Counted from the first letter of the stretch, positions 19,066 through 27,777 are shown. The stretch: 64,000 nucleotides of DNA from Lentzea aerocolonigenes (GCF_000955955.1 NZ_JYJG01000003.1:124001-188000), one strand, 5' to 3'. A program made the numbers and translations. Notes: generated by a model from the sequence alone, not told the origin.

Positions 19066-19737
19066 ATGAAATCCACACTGGACGGACAGAGGGTCGCGAT
19101 CCTCGGCGGCTCCTCGGGAATCGGCCTGGCCACGGCGAGAGCAGCACTGGAGGCGGGTGCCGAGGTCACGATCGTCTCGCGCAAACCGCAGCAAGGCTTC
19201 GCCCACCACGCGGCCGATCTGAACGATCCCGCCGCCATCACCGCGGCCTTCGACGCCATCGGCGAGATCGACCACCTCGTCTACACGGCGGGGGAGCCGC
19301 TCGAGCTGATGACGCTCGAGGACTTCGACCGCGACCGCGCGAGGACCTTCTTCGGCCTCAGGTACTTCAGCGTGCTCGACGCCGTCAAAGCCGCGCGGGT
19401 CACCACGTCGATCACGCTCACCACGGGCATCGCGAAGGACAGGCCTGGACCGGGCTGGGCGGTCGCGGCGAGCGTCTGCGGCGCGGTCGAGGCGCTCACC
19501 AAGGCACTCGCGATCGAGCTGGCACCGTTGCGGGTCAACGCGGTCAGCCCCGGCGTGGTGCGCAGCCCGTTGTGGGGACCGGACGCCGAGCAGCTCTACA
19601 CGGATGTCGGCAAGACGCTGCCGTTGCAGCGGGTCGGCGAAGTCGAGGAGATCGCGCACGCGTTCCTGTACCTGATGACGCAGCCGTGGGCGACCGGCAC
19701 GATCCTCACGGTCGACGGCGGCACCGTGCTCGCCTGA
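19066..19737 (+). CDS. SDR-family oxidoreductase lacking catalytic Tyr
   Basis: A protein of 223 residues. The Rossmann nucleotide-binding signature GGSSGIG is at about 14-20, the acidic DLND-like segment follows, and RVNAVSPGVVRSPLW is the conserved C-terminal part. Where classical SDRs have YxxxK after the Ser, this protein reads GWAVAASVCGAVEALTKAL, with no Tyr in the expected place. It may be an atypical SDR with altered chemistry or only NAD(P)-binding ability. ATG 19066 lies 70 nt from the divergent lysR start, making it the likely LysR target. Confidence 0.85.
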   Translation: MKSTLDGQRVAILGGSSGIGLATARAALEAGAEVTIVSRKPQQGFAHHAADLNDPAAITAAFDAIGEIDHLVYTAGEPLELMTLEDFDRDRARTFFGLRYFSVLDAVKAARVTTSITLTTGIAKDRPGPGWAVAASVCGAVEALTKALAIELAPLRVNAVSPGVVRSPLWGPDAEQLYTDVGKTLPLQRVGEVEEIAHAFLYLMTQPWATGTILTVDGGTVLA

Positions 19738-19770
19738 AATCCGTTGCGAGGCCAGGTAAAATCGCAGGTG

Positions 19771-20655
19771 ATGCGCATGGTTCTGCACACTCGTGCGCGC
19801 CTGGACCTCGCATACGCCTCGCTCGACGGGCTCTCCGTCGGCGACGCTCTGGGCGCACAGTTCTTCATGGTCGGCCGCTCGCTGTCCGACCTCGTGGCCG
19901 GCAAGCCGCCACGAGGGCCCTGGGAGTGGACCGACGACACCGAAATGGCCTGCAATCTGGTCGCCGAGCTGCGTGATCACGGTGACCTCGAACAGAACCG
20001 GCTCGCGGCGACGTTCGCCGATCGCTGCGAGCCCTATCGCGGGTACGGCGCGGGCGCTTTCACCATCCTGCGCAAGATCCGTCAGGGCACGCCGTGGAAA
20101 GAGGCGGCCAGTAGCGCGTTCGACGGTCAGGGTTCGTGCGGGAACGGCGCCGCCATGCGGATCGCCCCGCTCGGCGCGTACTTCGCCGACGACCCGAAAA
20201 CCCTGACGGTGAAAGCGATCCAGGCCAGCGAGGTGACCCACCAGCACCCGGAGGGCATCGCGGGCGGAGTGGCCGTGGCACACGCCGCGGCCATCGCGAC
20301 GCACGCCCGTCTGACAGGCACCGAACCGGACCTGCTCGCCGGCGTGCTCGACCACCTCGAAGGCAACTCCTTCGTGCGCAAGGGAATCGAGAAGGCACGC
20401 GGGATCGCCACCGCCGAGGAAGCCGCGTACCTCCTCGGCAACGGCTCCCGCGTCACAGCGCAGGACACCGTCCCGTTCACGCTCTGGGTCGCCGCCCACC
20501 ACCTCGGTGACTACCGCAAGGCCATCACGACCTGCGTACAAGCCGGGGGAGACGTCGACACCACGGCCGCGATCGTGGGCGGCATCGTCGCCACACCTCC
20601 ACCGGAGTGGGTCGCGGAACGCGAGGAGCTGCCGGACTGGGCGAGCCGCCAGTGA
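19771..20655 (+). CDS. ADP-ribosylglycohydrolase family protein
   Basis: About 294 residues. The di-metal ADP-ribosylhydrolase motifs are in order: GDALGAQF near the N-terminus, WTDDTEM, GQGSCGNGAAMRIAPLG, and GGDVDTTAAIVGGI near the C-terminus. The paired Thr-Asp-Asp and Asp-x-Asp-Thr groups bind the two Mg2+ ions. The family (DraG/ARH) removes ADP-ribose from proteins or cleaves related ADP-ribosyl compounds. Its target is unknown, and no ADP-ribosyltransferase is adjacent. The start is uncertain: ATG 19771, ATG 19777 and GTG 19768 are all close together. Confidence 0.92.
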   Translation: MRMVLHTRARLDLAYASLDGLSVGDALGAQFFMVGRSLSDLVAGKPPRGPWEWTDDTEMACNLVAELRDHGDLEQNRLAATFADRCEPYRGYGAGAFTILRKIRQGTPWKEAASSAFDGQGSCGNGAAMRIAPLGAYFADDPKTLTVKAIQASEVTHQHPEGIAGGVAVAHAAAIATHARLTGTEPDLLAGVLDHLEGNSFVRKGIEKARGIATAEEAAYLLGNGSRVTAQDTVPFTLWVAAHHLGDYRKAITTCVQAGGDVDTTAAIVGGIVATPPPEWVAEREELPDWASRQ

Positions 20656-20681
20656 TCTAACTGTACAGCGAGCCGTTTACG

Positions 20682-20694
20682 CATTAGCCTAATG
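20682..20694. promoter_or_regulatory. 13-bp palindrome at start of hydrolase gene
   Basis: CATTAG-C-CTAATG, perfect 6-bp arms around one base, 5 nt before ATG 20699 in an AT-richer stretch. It could be an operator overlapping the promoter. No regulator gene is adjacent on this strand. Confidence 0.4.
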
Positions 20695-20698
20695 TGTC

Positions 20699-21535
20699 AT
20701 GACGGCTATGAAGCATGTGACAAGGCATCGGTTCGCGGACGTCGACGGCCTCCAGGTCTTCTACCGGGAGGCCGGTGACCCGAATGCGCCCAAACTGCTG
20801 CTCCTGCACGGCTTCCCGTCCGCCTCGCACCAGTACGCGCGGCTCATCGAGGAGCTCAAGGGCGACTTCCACATCGTCGCGCCGGACAACCCCGGCTCCG
20901 GCCACAGCGACGCCCCGGAGCGGCCTCACACGTTCGACTTCCTCGCCGACGTCATCGAGAAGTTCCTGGACACCATCGGTTTCAGGGGCTTCTCGATGTA
21001 CGTCTTCGACTTCGGCGCCCCGGTCGGCTTCCGCATCGCGACACGCCACCCCGAGTGGATCAAGGGCCTGATCGTCCAGAACGGCAACGCCTACGAGGAC
21101 GGACTGTCGGACCTGGCCAAGGGCTTCGTCGCCAACCGCGACCCGCAGGCCGCCCGCGACCTGCTCGCCCTGGAGTACACGAAGTTCGGCTACCTCGAAG
21201 GCGCCCGTGAACCCGAGACGATCTCGCCCGACACGTGGACCCTCGACCAGCACTACCTGGACCTGCGCCCGCAGCCTCAGATCGACCTGTTCCTCGACTA
21301 TCACACCAACGTTGCCAAGTACCCGGAATGGCAGGCCTACCTGCGCGAACACCAGCCGCCGACGCTGATCGCGTGGGGCCGCGGCGACCCGTTCTTCATC
21401 GAGCCCGGTGCCAAGGCGTACCTGCGCGACGTGCCTGACGCGCGGTTGCACCTGCTCGACACCGGTCACTTCGCGCTGGAGGAGGACCTGGCCGAGATCG
21501 CCGCGCTGATCAGGGGCTTTACCCCGACGGTGTGA
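20699..21535 (+). CDS. alpha/beta hydrolase with Asp nucleophile (haloalkane dehalogenase/epoxide hydrolase-like)
   Basis: A protein of 278 residues. The oxyanion motif HGFPSAS is at about 38-44. The nucleophile elbow reads YVFDFGAPVG, so Asp replaces the Ser of ordinary esterases (GxSxG). The acid lies in WGRGDPFF and the catalytic His in DTGHFALEE. An Asp-His-acid triad is typical of haloalkane dehalogenases and epoxide hydrolases. No signal peptide, so cytosolic. Start ATG 20699 or 20708. It appears monocistronic; the next gene starts 51 nt later. Confidence 0.88.
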   Translation: MTAMKHVTRHRFADVDGLQVFYREAGDPNAPKLLLLHGFPSASHQYARLIEELKGDFHIVAPDNPGSGHSDAPERPHTFDFLADVIEKFLDTIGFRGFSMYVFDFGAPVGFRIATRHPEWIKGLIVQNGNAYEDGLSDLAKGFVANRDPQAARDLLALEYTKFGYLEGAREPETISPDTWTLDQHYLDLRPQPQIDLFLDYHTNVAKYPEWQAYLREHQPPTLIAWGRGDPFFIEPGAKAYLRDVPDARLHLLDTGHFALEEDLAEIAALIRGFTPTV

Positions 21536-21586
21536 TTTATTCATCGCGTGTTGAGTTTTTGACCGGACGCTCGTAGCCTCGGCGTC

Positions 21587-24073
21587 ATGGACGACTACTG
21601 CGTGGATTTCGGGGTCATCGACGGCACGATGCTCGCCGTCGTGGGGGGCAAGGCTGCGAACCTCGGTGAGCTCACGAGGGCGGGCCTGCCGGTGCCGCAG
21701 GGCTTCTGCGTCACCACGGACGCCTACCGCGCCGTCGCGGAGGCCGACGAACTGGCGAGCACGACCCCGGAGAACGCCCGCAGGATGCTCGTGGAAACCC
21801 CTGTGCCGCAGGCGATCCGGGACGAGATCGCCGCCGAGTACCGCAAGCTGGGCGACAACGTCCCGGTCGCGGTGAGGTCCAGCGCCACGGCCGAGGACCT
21901 GCCGTTCGCGAGCTTCGCGGGCCAGCAGGACACGTTCCTGAACGTCGTCGGTGAGGACGCGGTGGTCGACGCCGTGCGCCGCTGCTGGGCCTCGCTGTGG
22001 ACCGACCGCGCCGTGAGCTACCGCGAGACGAACGGCATCGACCACACCACCACGTACCTCGCCGTTGTGGTGCAACGAATGGTGCAGTCCGCGGTGTCCG
22101 GCGTGATGTTCACGGCGAACCCGGTCACCGGCACGCGCGACCAGATCGTCATCGACGCGAGCCCCGGTCTCGGCGAGGCCGTCGTCTCCGGCGCCGTGAA
22201 CCCGGACCACTTCGTCGTCGACGGCCGTGAGATCGTCGAGAAGCGGCTGGGGGACAAGAAGTTCCTCATCCGGTCACTGCCCGGCGGCGGCACCGAGCAC
22301 GTGGAGGTCGGCGAGAACGAGGACCAGTGCCTCACCGACGGCCAGATCCACGCGCTCGCCGTCCTCGGCCGCAAGGTGCAGCAGCACTACGGCTCGCCGC
22401 AGGACACCGAGTGGGCGATCGACGCCGACGGGGAGCTCCACCTCACCCAGGCGCGGCCGATCACGACGCTGTTCCCGTTGCCGGACAACCCCGACGGCAA
22501 CGCTCACGTCTACTTCTGCTTCAGCCTCGCGCAGGGCCTCGAGCGCCCGATCACGCCGATGGGCCGCGCGGCGTTCCGCGAGATCGCCAAGTCCGCCTTC
22601 GAGATCGTGATCGGAGACCCGAAGAGCCAGTCCTATGTGGAGAACGGCGAGCGCATCTTCTTCGACGTCACCAAGGTTCTGCAGAGCAAGGTCGGCCGCG
22701 AGTTCGTCACGCGACTGCTCGGCGTGATGGAGGCGCGTTCGTCCGAGGTGCTGCGCGGCCTGTTCGACGACCCGCGGTTCGCGATCAAGAACTCCTCGCC
22801 GACGCCTGCCCTCAAGCGCGTGCTGCGGCTGGCGCGCCGGTTCCACGTGCCAGTGGTCGTGTGGAAGGCACTGGCGAACCCGGAGAAGGCAGTGCGCAAC
22901 GCGTTGCTGATGGAACGCGACATCCTGACGAACTCCGCGAACCTCTCGATCGAACAGGCGCTGCAGCAGTGCGTCATTCCTGTGCTGCCCCGCCTCGCGC
23001 CCACCGCGCTGGTCGGCTTCGCGATGCTCGGCCTGGTCGGCAAGGTCGTGAAGACGAAGCCGGGCGAGCTGCAGACGGTCCTGCGCGGCCTGCCGAACAA
23101 CGTCACCACCGAGATGGACATGGCGATGTGGGATCTCGCGCAGGAGATCCGGCGCGATCCCGTTGCGCTGCAGCAGTTCCAGAACGGTGAACGCCCCGCG
23201 GCGCTGGACCGCTTCCTCGCGAAGTGGGGGCACAGGGCCGTCGCGGAGATCGACCTCGGCCTGCCCCGGTGGTCCGACGACCCGGCGCACGTCATCGGCG
23301 TCGTGCGGAACTACCTGCGCCTGGACGACGACAAGGCCGCACCGGACGCGGTCTTCGCGCGCGGCGCCGCCGAAGCCGAGGCGATGATCGAAACGCTGGC
23401 GCGACGTGCGTGGGGCCGCGGCTGGTTCGTGCGCTTCGCGTTGCGCCGCACCAGGTTGCTCGCCGGCCTGCGCGAGTACCCGAAGTACCTGATCATCACC
23501 CTGTTCGGCGCGCTGCGGAAGCGGATCGCGGACCTCGGTGCCTCGCTGGCGGACCAGGGCAGGCTGGCCGCGGCCGACGACGTGTACTTCCTCAACTTCG
23601 AGGAAATGCGCTCCGCGGAAGGAGATCTGCGGCCGATCGTGGCGCAGCGGCGTGAGGTCTACGACCGGGAGATGCGGCGCCGGCACATCCCGCGCGTCCT
23701 GCTCTCGGACGGCACCGAGCCGGAAGCCGTGCACCACGGCGCACCGGCCGAGGGCGACCTCGTCGGCACCCCGGCGTCGGCGGGCACGATCACCGGCATC
23801 GCGCGCGTCGTGATGGACCCGGTCGGCGCGCACCTCGAACCCGGCGAGATCCTCGTGGCGCCGTCGACGGATCCTGGCTGGACGCCGCTGTTCCTGACGG
23901 CGGGTGGCCTCGTGATGGAGATGGGCGGCTCGAACTCGCACGGCGCCGTCGTGGCCCGCGAGTACGGAATCCCCGCGGTGGTGGGGGTTCGGGAGGCTGT
24001 GACGCGGATCAAGACCGGTGAGCGGATCACCGTGGACGGCAGCACGGGAGCGGTCACTACACTCGAGAACTGA
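21587..24073 (+). CDS. PEP/pyruvate-binding phosphotransferase (rifampin phosphotransferase/PEP synthase-like)
   Basis: A protein of 828 residues. The N-terminal ATP-grasp domain (about 1-310) carries GGKAANLGEL, VAVRSSATAEDLP and the QARPITT end motif. The middle region has no strong motif. The C-terminal swivelling phosphohistidine domain has GGSNSHGAVVAREYGIPAVV, with the catalytic His at about 785. Rifampin phosphotransferases and PEP synthases share this layout; RPHs are usually about 865 residues. Without the PEP synthase C-terminal PEP-binding barrel, the RPH-like architecture fits better, but the substrate is unproven. The stop overlaps the folD start (TGATG), so the genes are coupled. 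Confidence 0.8.
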   Translation: MDDYCVDFGVIDGTMLAVVGGKAANLGELTRAGLPVPQGFCVTTDAYRAVAEADELASTTPENARRMLVETPVPQAIRDEIAAEYRKLGDNVPVAVRSSATAEDLPFASFAGQQDTFLNVVGEDAVVDAVRRCWASLWTDRAVSYRETNGIDHTTTYLAVVVQRMVQSAVSGVMFTANPVTGTRDQIVIDASPGLGEAVVSGAVNPDHFVVDGREIVEKRLGDKKFLIRSLPGGGTEHVEVGENEDQCLTDGQIHALAVLGRKVQQHYGSPQDTEWAIDADGELHLTQARPITTLFPLPDNPDGNAHVYFCFSLAQGLERPITPMGRAAFREIAKSAFEIVIGDPKSQSYVENGERIFFDVTKVLQSKVGREFVTRLLGVMEARSSEVLRGLFDDPRFAIKNSSPTPALKRVLRLARRFHVPVVVWKALANPEKAVRNALLMERDILTNSANLSIEQALQQCVIPVLPRLAPTALVGFAMLGLVGKVVKTKPGELQTVLRGLPNNVTTEMDMAMWDLAQEIRRDPVALQQFQNGERPAALDRFLAKWGHRAVAEIDLGLPRWSDDPAHVIGVVRNYLRLDDDKAAPDAVFARGAAEAEAMIETLARRAWGRGWFVRFALRRTRLLAGLREYPKYLIITLFGALRKRIADLGASLADQGRLAAADDVYFLNFEEMRSAEGDLRPIVAQRREVYDREMRRRHIPRVLLSDGTEPEAVHHGAPAEGDLVGTPASAGTITGIARVVMDPVGAHLEPGEILVAPSTDPGWTPLFLTAGGLVMEMGGSNSHGAVVAREYGIPAVVGVREAVTRIKTGERITVDGSTGAVTTLEN

Positions 24074-24909
24074 TGACGAACCTGATGCGGGGAACCGAGC
24101 TCGCGCGCGACATCGTGCTGCGGGCGTCCGAGAAGGCCGCCGGTTACACCGAACGCACGGGCCGTAAACCCTGTCTGGCCACGGTGATCGTCGGTGACGA
24201 CCCGGCCTCGGTGACATATGTGCGGATGAAGCAGAACCGGAGCCACAAGGCGGGACTCGAGTCCCGCCACGTGGCACTCCCGGAGGAGACGACGACCGGC
24301 GAGCTCGTGGCGAAGATCCGCGAGCTGTCGGACGACCCCGAGGTGCACGGCATCCTGTTGCAGCACCCGGTGCCCCGCCACATCGACGAGCGCGCGGCGT
24401 TCGAGGCGATCGCGCCGCACAAGGACGTCGACGGCGTCACGATGCACTCGTTCGCCGGAATGTCCTTCGGCCACAGCGAGTTCGTCTCCTGCACGCCCGG
24501 CGGCATCATCCGCCTGCTCGACGCGTACGACGTGGAGATCACGGGCAAGCACGCCGTCGTCATCGGCCGCAGCCCGATCCTCGGCAAGCCCGCCGCGATG
24601 CTGCTCCTGGCCAGGGACGCCACCGTCACGATCTGCCACTCGAAGACCGCCGGACTGCCGGAAATCGTGCGCACGGCGGACATCGTGGTCGCCGCGGTGG
24701 GCAAGCCCAAGTTCGTCCAGGGCGACTGGATCAAGCCCGGTGCGGTCGTCGTCGACGCCGGTTACAACGAGGGCAACGTCGGCGACGTCGACTTCGACGC
24801 GGTGACGGACGCGTTGATCACGCCCGTGCCCGGCGGAGTCGGTCCCACCACGATCGCGGTTCTGCTGGAACAGACCGTTGACGCCGCGTGGCGCGAACTG
24901 GACGCGTAA
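24073..24909 (+). CDS. folD: FolD bifunctional methylene-THF dehydrogenase/cyclohydrolase
   Basis: A protein of 278 residues, normal for FolD. It interconverts methylene-, methenyl- and formyl-tetrahydrofolate using NADP. Visible: the substrate-binding YVRMK with catalytic Lys (about 52-56), HGILLQHPVPRH, HKDVDGV, the dinucleotide-binding GRSPILGKP, and the terminal PVPGGVGPTT. It is coupled to the upstream phosphotransferase gene by a TGATG overlap and followed 10 nt later by an EcsC-family gene. The unusual operon raises the chance that this is an accessory second FolD rather than the housekeeping copy. Confidence 0.95.
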   Translation: MTNLMRGTELARDIVLRASEKAAGYTERTGRKPCLATVIVGDDPASVTYVRMKQNRSHKAGLESRHVALPEETTTGELVAKIRELSDDPEVHGILLQHPVPRHIDERAAFEAIAPHKDVDGVTMHSFAGMSFGHSEFVSCTPGGIIRLLDAYDVEITGKHAVVIGRSPILGKPAAMLLLARDATVTICHSKTAGLPEIVRTADIVVAAVGKPKFVQGDWIKPGAVVVDAGYNEGNVGDVDFDAVTDALITPVPGGVGPTTIAVLLEQTVDAAWRELDA

Positions 24910-24919
24910 TCTCGGGGTT

Positions 24920-25579
24920 GTGGCCGACGAATCCAAGGGTGAGCTGAGCAAGGTCCAGCAGGGCATCGCCGACTACCTGCTGCGTGCCGGCGTGGACGGG
25001 TTCGGCCCGTTCAAGAGCGCACGCGAGGCCGCGTCCGACGCGCTCGTCAAGAAGGGCGACGAGACCGACGCGATCAAGCACCTCATCCGCACGCACGTCG
25101 CACTGGCGGGCGCGCAGGGCTTCATCACGAACCTCGGCGGCCTGATCACGTTGCCGATCTCGCTGCCGTCCAACGTCGCGGCCGCCTACGTGATCCAGAC
25201 GCACCTGATCGCGTCCATCGCGTCGTTGCGCGGCCACGACGTCGACAGCGAAGAGGTGCAGACGGCCATCCTGCTGTGCCTGCTCGGCAACGCGGGAACC
25301 GAGCTGTTCAAAAAGGTCGGCATCAAGCAGTTCACCAAGAAGGCCGCCTCCGCACTCATTACAAAATTCGGTACAAAGAAACTCGGCACCCTCGCGGCCA
25401 AGAGTGTTCCGGTGCTGGGCGGCGTCATCGGTGGTGGCGTCGACGCCGCCTCTACCAGAGCGGTCGGCGCATTCGCAAATCGCTACTTCACCCGCACGGA
25501 CGTATTGCCGAAGGTTATCGACGGCGAGGTGCTGTCCGTGGAGATCGAAGAAGCGGACGGAATGACCGATTCGCGCTAG
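24920..25579 (+). CDS. EcsC-family protein
   Basis: A protein of 219 residues starting GTG 24920. It has the EcsC-like core (LPISLPSNVAAAYVIQTHLI, IASLRGHDVDSEEVQTAILL) and a glycine-rich amphipathic stretch VPVLGGVIGGGVDAAST that may touch the membrane. EcsC proteins were named from the Bacillus ABC exporter locus but have no settled activity. It follows folD by 10 nt in one operon. Its stop and that of the convergent DUF4239 gene share a single CTAG (25576-25579). Confidence 0.8.
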   Translation: MADESKGELSKVQQGIADYLLRAGVDGFGPFKSAREAASDALVKKGDETDAIKHLIRTHVALAGAQGFITNLGGLITLPISLPSNVAAAYVIQTHLIASIASLRGHDVDSEEVQTAILLCLLGNAGTELFKKVGIKQFTKKAASALITKFGTKKLGTLAAKSVPVLGGVIGGGVDAASTRAVGAFANRYFTRTDVLPKVIDGEVLSVEIEEADGMTDSR

Positions 25580-26334
25580 CTCAGCCGGTCCAGTGCCGAG
25601 CTGAACGCGTCCGGCGGGATGGCCACACCGCCGCTGAACGGGTTCTGCAGCTGGTAGATCGCGAACAACAGCAGCACCAGCGTCGAGCTCAGCGTGATCG
25701 TGATCAGCAGCTGCGAGATCAGGTTCGGGCCGCCGAACAGGTACGGGAACAGCAGCGACAGCGCGGTGCCGATCAGCAGCGCGAGCCACACGACCGGGTT
25801 GACCCCGTTGCCAGCGGCGTCCAGCCGTTCCTGCCGGGCCTGGTAGACCTCCCACAGCTGGTTCGCCGCCTCGGTCTTGCGGTCCTGCTGCCAGTCGCCG
25901 TCCGGTGCCGACGTCGAGATCGTGTCCCTGAGCTGGTTCAACGTCGCCCAGCCCTTGTTGTCGACGTTCTCGCCCTCGCGCATGTGCGGCCACTCGTCGT
26001 CGACGACGGTCGACACGTAGTCGCGGATCAGCTGCTCCACCTTGTCCTTCGCGGGTGCGGGCAGCGAGTCCGACGACCAGTCGACGGCGACGAGCGCGTT
26101 GGCCTCCCTCTGCACCTGTTCCTCGGCGTTGTTGGACGCGTCGAACAGGGAGATGAGGATGAAGGCGGCCAGGACCGCGTGCAGGCCGGCGACGATGCTG
26201 AACACCGAGCCGCCGGCGCCGAGGTTCTTCTCGCCGACCTCCTCCGAGCCGAACCGACGTGTGATGACGACGATGATGGCCGACAGAACGGCCGCACCGA
26301 GAACCCAGAGCAGGCCGGTGACGTAAATGCTCAA
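25576..26334 (-). CDS. DUF4239 membrane protein
   Basis: A protein of 252 residues. Two membrane helices lie at the N-terminus (LLWVLGAAVLSAIIVVITRR and AGLHAVLAAFILISLFDA), a soluble stretch of about 110 residues follows, then two C-terminal helices (WLALLIGTALSLLFPYLF and ITLSSTLVLLLFAIYQL). This matches the DUF4239 (bestrophin-like) layout; some relatives are channels, which is untested here. Start TTG 26334 has an excellent AAAGGAG RBS. The gap to the divergent gene holds a TAGACC-AC-GGTCTA palindrome. Confidence 0.85.
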   Translation of the reverse strand: MSIYVTGLLWVLGAAVLSAIIVVITRRFGSEEVGEKNLGAGGSVFSIVAGLHAVLAAFILISLFDASNNAEEQVQREANALVAVDWSSDSLPAPAKDKVEQLIRDYVSTVVDDEWPHMREGENVDNKGWATLNQLRDTISTSAPDGDWQQDRKTEAANQLWEVYQARQERLDAAGNGVNPVVWLALLIGTALSLLFPYLFGGPNLISQLLITITLSSTLVLLLFAIYQLQNPFSGGVAIPPDAFSSALDRLS

Positions 26335-26358
26335 TTCGGCTCCTTTCTGGTGTGGGAT

Positions 26359-26372
26359 TAGACCACGGTCTA
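26359..26372. promoter_or_regulatory. palindrome in divergent promoter region
   Basis: TAGACC-AC-GGTCTA, perfect 6-bp arms with a 2-bp centre, between the divergent DUF4239 and surface-protein genes. It is a plausible operator with no assigned regulator. It contains GGTC/GACC half-sites, but in the reverse order to the DasR consensus. Confidence 0.4.
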
Positions 26373-26415
26373 CTGTGGCCGGTACAGCACGGTCTGATGA
26401 ACGAGTAATGGTCAG

Positions 26416-27606
26416 GTGGGAATGCGCGGCAACGCCAGAGATACCCGGTTGTCGTATTGGACTGCTCCATTCCGGTGGTGGCAGGATTTGCTTGCCCTGA
26501 GCACCATCTCGTCTCTTCTGGTGCTTTCCGCGCCGTTCACCAGCGCCGTTGCCCATGCTGCACCGCCGAACTGTGACGCGTTTCAAGTTCGTTCATCCAA
26601 TCGAGGCGCACTGTCGACGTTCACGAAACTCGACGTGTCATCCGGTGGGGTGACGGAGATAGCTCGGCTGGACTACGCGGTGAACGCGCTGGGGTACTCG
26701 GCGGCGTTGGGCCGTTTGGTTGGACTTACCTCCAAGGGCCACGCCTGGTGGAAGAACCCGTCGCACGTCGTGCTGATCGACCAGAAGGGTGTGGTCAGCG
26801 ACCTCGGACCCGTTGACGCGCAGTGGTTCCGCACCGACGACGTGACCGCGGGCGCGGTCGTCGGCACCACCTTCTACGTGCGTGACAACGCGAGTCTGCG
26901 TGCGATCGACATCGACCCGGCGAGCCCCACGTACCTCAAGATCGTGCGCTCGGTCGTGCTGGACTGGCCTGCTCTGGCTTTGGACGACTTCACGGCTGGT
27001 GCGGCCGGAAAGCTGACCGGGGTGTCGGCAGCGGGCTGGGGGCCGGGCGAGGTCGTGTCGTTCGACCCGGTCTCCGGCCGGGTGCTGGGCAGGAAGGAGA
27101 TCAAGGACCTGCCGGGCAGGTCGACGTACGGCGCCGTGGTGATCGACTCCGCGGGCACGATCTTCGCCACCAACAACGGTTACCGGGGCCGCAGCCGTGT
27201 CTACCGGATCACCGATGTGGCCGTTGAGCTGTCGGCGGGTCCGGAGATGGGCATGATCGACGGCGCGGGTTGCCTGCCGAACCCGATGCCGCCGCGGGTC
27301 GAACCACCCGCGCCGCGCCCCGAGGTGCCCGCGCCACCCCCCGCCCCCAAGCCTCCCGCGCCCCCGGCACCTGCTCCCGTCCCGGTCGTTCCGCCGCCGC
27401 CTGCTCCGGTCGTGACGACGGCACCGCCTACCGTTGCGCCACAACCGATTCCGGCGCGGGCGGCGCGGCAGAAGCCGGAGCCGCGCAGGGACCTGTCGCT
27501 GAAGGTCGAGTCGACGCCGCTGACGAAGTCCCGCAAGTGGGTGATGGTCACGATCATCCTGGTGATGCTGGGTGCCGGCGCGGCCGCTGCCCGAGCGCGC
27601 GGATAA
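26416..27606 (+). CDS. secreted beta-propeller-like protein with Pro-rich stalk and C-terminal anchor
   Basis: About 396 residues. A long signal peptide (hydrophobic core about 24-45, ending near SAVAHA) precedes an extracellular domain of about 230 residues, with repeats such as TKLDVSSGGVTEIARLDYAV and GAVVIDSAGTIFATNNG (DUF6923-like or propeller-like). A Pro/Ala stalk (about 295-350) and a C-terminal membrane helix (about 374-392) with an Arg tail complete a wall-spanning surface protein. GTG 26416 and ATG 26422 are both possible starts. The layout resembles the protein at 3198-4151, which lacks a signal peptide. Confidence 0.75.
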   Translation: MGMRGNARDTRLSYWTAPFRWWQDLLALSTISSLLVLSAPFTSAVAHAAPPNCDAFQVRSSNRGALSTFTKLDVSSGGVTEIARLDYAVNALGYSAALGRLVGLTSKGHAWWKNPSHVVLIDQKGVVSDLGPVDAQWFRTDDVTAGAVVGTTFYVRDNASLRAIDIDPASPTYLKIVRSVVLDWPALALDDFTAGAAGKLTGVSAAGWGPGEVVSFDPVSGRVLGRKEIKDLPGRSTYGAVVIDSAGTIFATNNGYRGRSRVYRITDVAVELSAGPEMGMIDGAGCLPNPMPPRVEPPAPRPEVPAPPPAPKPPAPPAPAPVPVVPPPPAPVVTTAPPTVAPQPIPARAARQKPEPRRDLSLKVESTPLTKSRKWVMVTIILVMLGAGAAAARARG

Positions 27607-27646
27607 ATCGGTTGGCGTGATCCGGCGGCGTCGCTACCGTTGCGGC

Positions 27647-27661
27647 ATGTTCATCATCTGA
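27647..27661 (+). CDS. four-residue minimal ORF (MFII)
   Basis: ATG TTC ATC ATC TGA, whose stop overlaps the ATG of the next small ORF (TGATG). Minimal ORFs of this kind can act as ribosome-stalling leaders. Supported only by its position in a chain of overlapping small ORFs. Confidence 0.25.
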   Translation: MFII

Positions 27662-27777
27662 TGGAGCCCCGCAGCGGTCTCGACGCTGCCCTCTCGCGAC
27701 TTTCGCGCATCTTGGTGACCCTTCCGCGGGTCCTTCTCGCACGGTCTTCGCCGTGTCCTTGCACGCCCTCTTCGTGA
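27661..27777 (+). CDS. 38-residue leader ORF
   Basis: Opens with ATG overlapping the previous TGA and reads MEPRSGLDAALSRLSRILVT, then a Leu/Arg and finally Cys/Pro/Ser-rich end. It stops 12 nt before the following gene. Near its end the DNA reads CCTC-TTCGT-GAGG, which can fold so as to mask the GAGGAGG RBS of that gene. It may be a translational attenuator; the DNA could also simply be an untranslated leader. Confidence 0.35.
   Translation: MEPRSGLDAALSRLSRILVTLPRVLLARSSPCPCTPSS

Noticed and set aside
18091..20541. 816-codon minus-strand frame over the LysR, SDR and ADP-ribosylglycohydrolase genes
   Set aside because: Low-complexity Arg/Asp/Val translation, no motif, conflicts with three recognised genes.
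21541..21586. Rifamycin-associated element before the phosphotransferase gene
   Set aside because: No long inverted repeat of the reported type (GGGGCTTGC-like arms) is present here; the RPH identity therefore remains only structural.
26359..26372. DasR (dre) site
   Set aside because: Half-sites are in the order TAGACC..GGTCTA, not the ACTGGTCTAGACCAGT arrangement.
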